Assembly: GCF_035222275.1 (NCBI RefSeq)
Contig: NC_085882.1
Coordinates: forward strand, 1,929,501 to 1,993,500
From: Podospora bellae-mahoneyi
Taxonomy: Eukaryota > Ascomycota > Sordariomycetes > Sordariales > Podosporaceae
Length of the DNA stretch: 64,000 nt
Direction: 5' to 3'
A model generated the notes under the pieces. That model had not been told where the DNA came from. It searched no databases and saw only the letters and a list, made by a program, of their open reading frames with translations. This document shows, piece by piece, positions 62,477-64,000 of this stretch; position 1 is the stretch's first letter; each line of letters starts with the position of its first letter. Position numbers and translations under genes: made by a program.

Positions 62477-64000
62477 TCAAAATCCATTCATTTTCCCATT
62501 GCTACCTCCTGCTGGGAGTCGCAACGGTAGCACACTCAAGCTCCCTTGTGAGTGCCCATGCCCTGGCCAAGGCATTGGGCTTAGGGCCGAGCTCGGAGTC
62601 GGAATATCCTGGCTCGAGTTCACAGAGTGCATGCTGCCCGCCGTGGTGAGACTCGCTGTTGTCGAGGTGGAGTTCATAGTCCCGTGCCTCGACATGCCTA
62701 GCCCTCCCATGGAGAGCAAGGTATCCGCTCGTTCAAATACATTGCCCTGGAACGCCGCCGCAAACGAAGCGCTCTGTGGGGTGGAAGGCACAGTCGCCTG
62801 GACTGCCGGACCCAAGGCGGCACTCTGCGGCGTCATCGGCAATGGTTGCAAGTTGTAAGGACTCAAATTCTCCGACCCATGATTAGGCCCATGCCCATGG
62901 TTTCCGTGATGGCCATGGTGCCCATGATGATGCCCTTGTCGTGTAAAGTATGCCCAAGGACTCGAGTGTATCAGGTCACATGTTTCCTTCATGCTCTGAT
63001 GAACCGGTCGCAACCTCGACCTGGTGTCTATTGGCAGTTGAACCTCGCTTTGAAGTTGCTTGATCTTTGTGACCAGCATGTACCAGGAATCAATGAAACT
63101 GCTGCACAGGCCCCAAAACGGCGCCTGTGTCCTGATCCCTGGCTCCTTAAGCTTGATCGTCGACAGCTTCTGCTTCAAACTCTCTGTTTGCTGAATCGAG
63201 ACTGTACACCGGTGGATCAACATCTTCCAGGGCTGCACAACGTGCTCGGGGGCTCGCTGCGCCATTGCCAGTCTCATCGACGACGAAAGCTGCTGGCTTA
63301 GTTGGGGTAGTATCCGCATGACTAGATCCGCCGTTTTGGTTAATGAGAGGAAAATCCGTTCAAAGACGCGGTCCTCTTCGGAAAAGTCAGCCGACAGGTT
63401 TCGGATACCTGACGTGCTGTTGGAAGCAAACGACTCTCCTGAGCGGGGTGTGGCAGCGCTCATAATGGCTGTCCTGCTGGAGCCATTGACAAATGGCCCC
63501 AGAGGAACATCGGTGGTCACCCGGAGGCTGCTCGGGTGGTGGACAAATGTCCCGTTCCGCGACCTGCTGTTGATCATAGCTGGGCGGTCGGCCGTGGGAG
63601 GAACAAAAGAATTCTCCCGCGAGTGAGGGCGGAGGGTTTCGCCCGGGTCCGTTCGCATATGCGGCGGCAGAGACCGCGGAGCGACCTGTGAGCATGTCAC
63701 ACGCAGCTCCATTATGCTATTATAGAGCTGCGTCAACAGAGTCCGAATGTACCGCGGGTCGCCATTGTCCAGAAAAAGGTCAACGTTGCTCATCAACAGC
63801 GAGCAGACGTGCGTGTAAGCATTGATCAGCGTGATGCATGCCCTTTGCACGTTTTCGTTTTCCCTCGAACCCCCAGCATCCATCGCTTGGTCATGCTTCT
63901 GAATCTCCAGCTCCAGCTGTTCCACATGGGCGTTGGTGTTGTAAAAGACAATCTCCAAAGAGTTGGACCGGCGCGAGGTTCCGTCGTTGGTCAGACCGAT
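62477..64000 (-). CDS. sog2: SOG2, RAM signalling pathway protein (partial, 3' part)
   Basis: The gene runs off the right edge. The frame is open to 64000 and its first visible residues are IGLTNDGTSRRSNSLEIVFY, so the start and the N-terminal leucine-rich repeats lie outside; 507 residues are visible. The visible part is the SOG2 C-terminal domain. Helical blocks run RACITLINAYTHVCSLLMSN, then LLTQLYNSIMELRVTCSQ, then EEDRVFERIFLSLTKTADLV, then ILPQLSQQLSSSMRLAM. A Ser/Pro/His-rich tail (HHGHHGHHGNHGHG) follows. SOG2 works with the NDR kinase Cbk1/COT-1, Mob2, Hym1, Kic1 and Tao3 in polar growth and cell separation. The apparent internal start at 63958 is not an ATG and should not be used. 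Confidence 0.9.
   Translation of the reverse strand: MGLTNDGTSRRSNSLEIVFYNTNAHVEQLELEIQKHDQAMDAGGSRENENVQRACITLINAYTHVCSLLMSNVDLFLDNGDPRYIRTLLTQLYNSIMELRVTCSQVAPRSLPPHMRTDPGETLRPHSRENSFVPPTADRPAMINSRSRNGTFVHHPSSLRVTTDVPLGPFVNGSSRTAIMSAATPRSGESFASNSTSGIRNLSADFSEEDRVFERIFLSLTKTADLVMRILPQLSQQLSSSMRLAMAQRAPEHVVQPWKMLIHRCTVSIQQTESLKQKLSTIKLKEPGIRTQAPFWGLCSSFIDSWYMLVTKIKQLQSEVQLPIDTRSRLRPVHQSMKETCDLIHSSPWAYFTRQGHHHGHHGHHGNHGHGPNHGSENLSPYNLQPLPMTPQSAALGPAVQATVPSTPQSASFAAAFQGNVFERADTLLSMGGLGMSRHGTMNSTSTTASLTTAGSMHSVNSSQDIPTPSSALSPMPWPGHGHSQGSLSVLPLRLPAGGSNGKMNGF

Noticed and set aside
1-64000. Transposons, retroelements, viral-like elements or CRISPR arrays
   Set aside because: No reverse transcriptase, integrase, transposase, capsid-type protein, long terminal repeat or spaced repeat array was recognised on either strand.

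Overview
The window reads as nuclear DNA of a filamentous ascomycete, most likely a sordariomycete (Sordariales-like). Supporting signs are short 48-70 nt introns with GTANGT donors and CTAAC/CTGAC branch sites, several HET-domain incompatibility genes, a KDM4-type demethylase with JmjN, JmjC and PHD modules, a RAM-pathway SOG2 protein, and many divergent or tail-to-tail gene pairs with compact UTRs. The assignment rests on gene content and intron style, not on a database search.

Region 1 (1-23.1 kb) is accessory in character. It holds one intact HET-domain gene (3480-5357) and two decayed HET genes (787-3251 and 18308-20659, both minus). A conserved-looking gene of unknown function overlaps the intact HET gene tail to tail. 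Next come a cysteine-rich single-pass membrane protein, a GAP1-type amino acid permease, about 6.8 kb with almost no supportable gene (11.5-18.3 kb), and a fossil of the C-terminal part of a large secreted LysM/GH18 chitinase-like protein (21.3-23.1 kb).

Region 2 (23.9-64 kb) is dense housekeeping sequence. In order: a SnoaL/NTF2-fold protein, a MINDY-family deubiquitinase with a CaaX end, a steroid 5-alpha-reductase-like membrane enzyme, Ski8, mitochondrial ribosomal protein bL32m, septin Cdc10, an OB-fold protein of RPA-like appearance, DNA polymerase delta subunit 4, queuosine-nucleotide N-glycosylase, the SUMO E1 subunit Uba2, a short-chain dehydrogenase, sphingoid base-1-phosphate phosphatase Lcb3, the KDM4-type demethylase, RNA exosome helicase Mtr4, very-long-chain enoyl reductase Tsc13, a BLOC-1 subunit 1 homologue, and the 3' part of SOG2.

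Functional links: Ski8 and Mtr4 serve cytoplasmic and nuclear RNA decay respectively. Lcb3 and Tsc13 both belong to ER sphingolipid metabolism. The polymerase delta subunit and the OB-fold protein are DNA-replication or DNA-binding genes, and the OB-fold gene has MluI cell-cycle boxes and a telomere-repeat-like box upstream. Cdc10 and SOG2 both concern morphogenesis and septation. No reverse transcriptase, integrase, transposase, CRISPR array or functional rRNA/tRNA gene was recognised. One degenerate tRNA-like sequence was seen.
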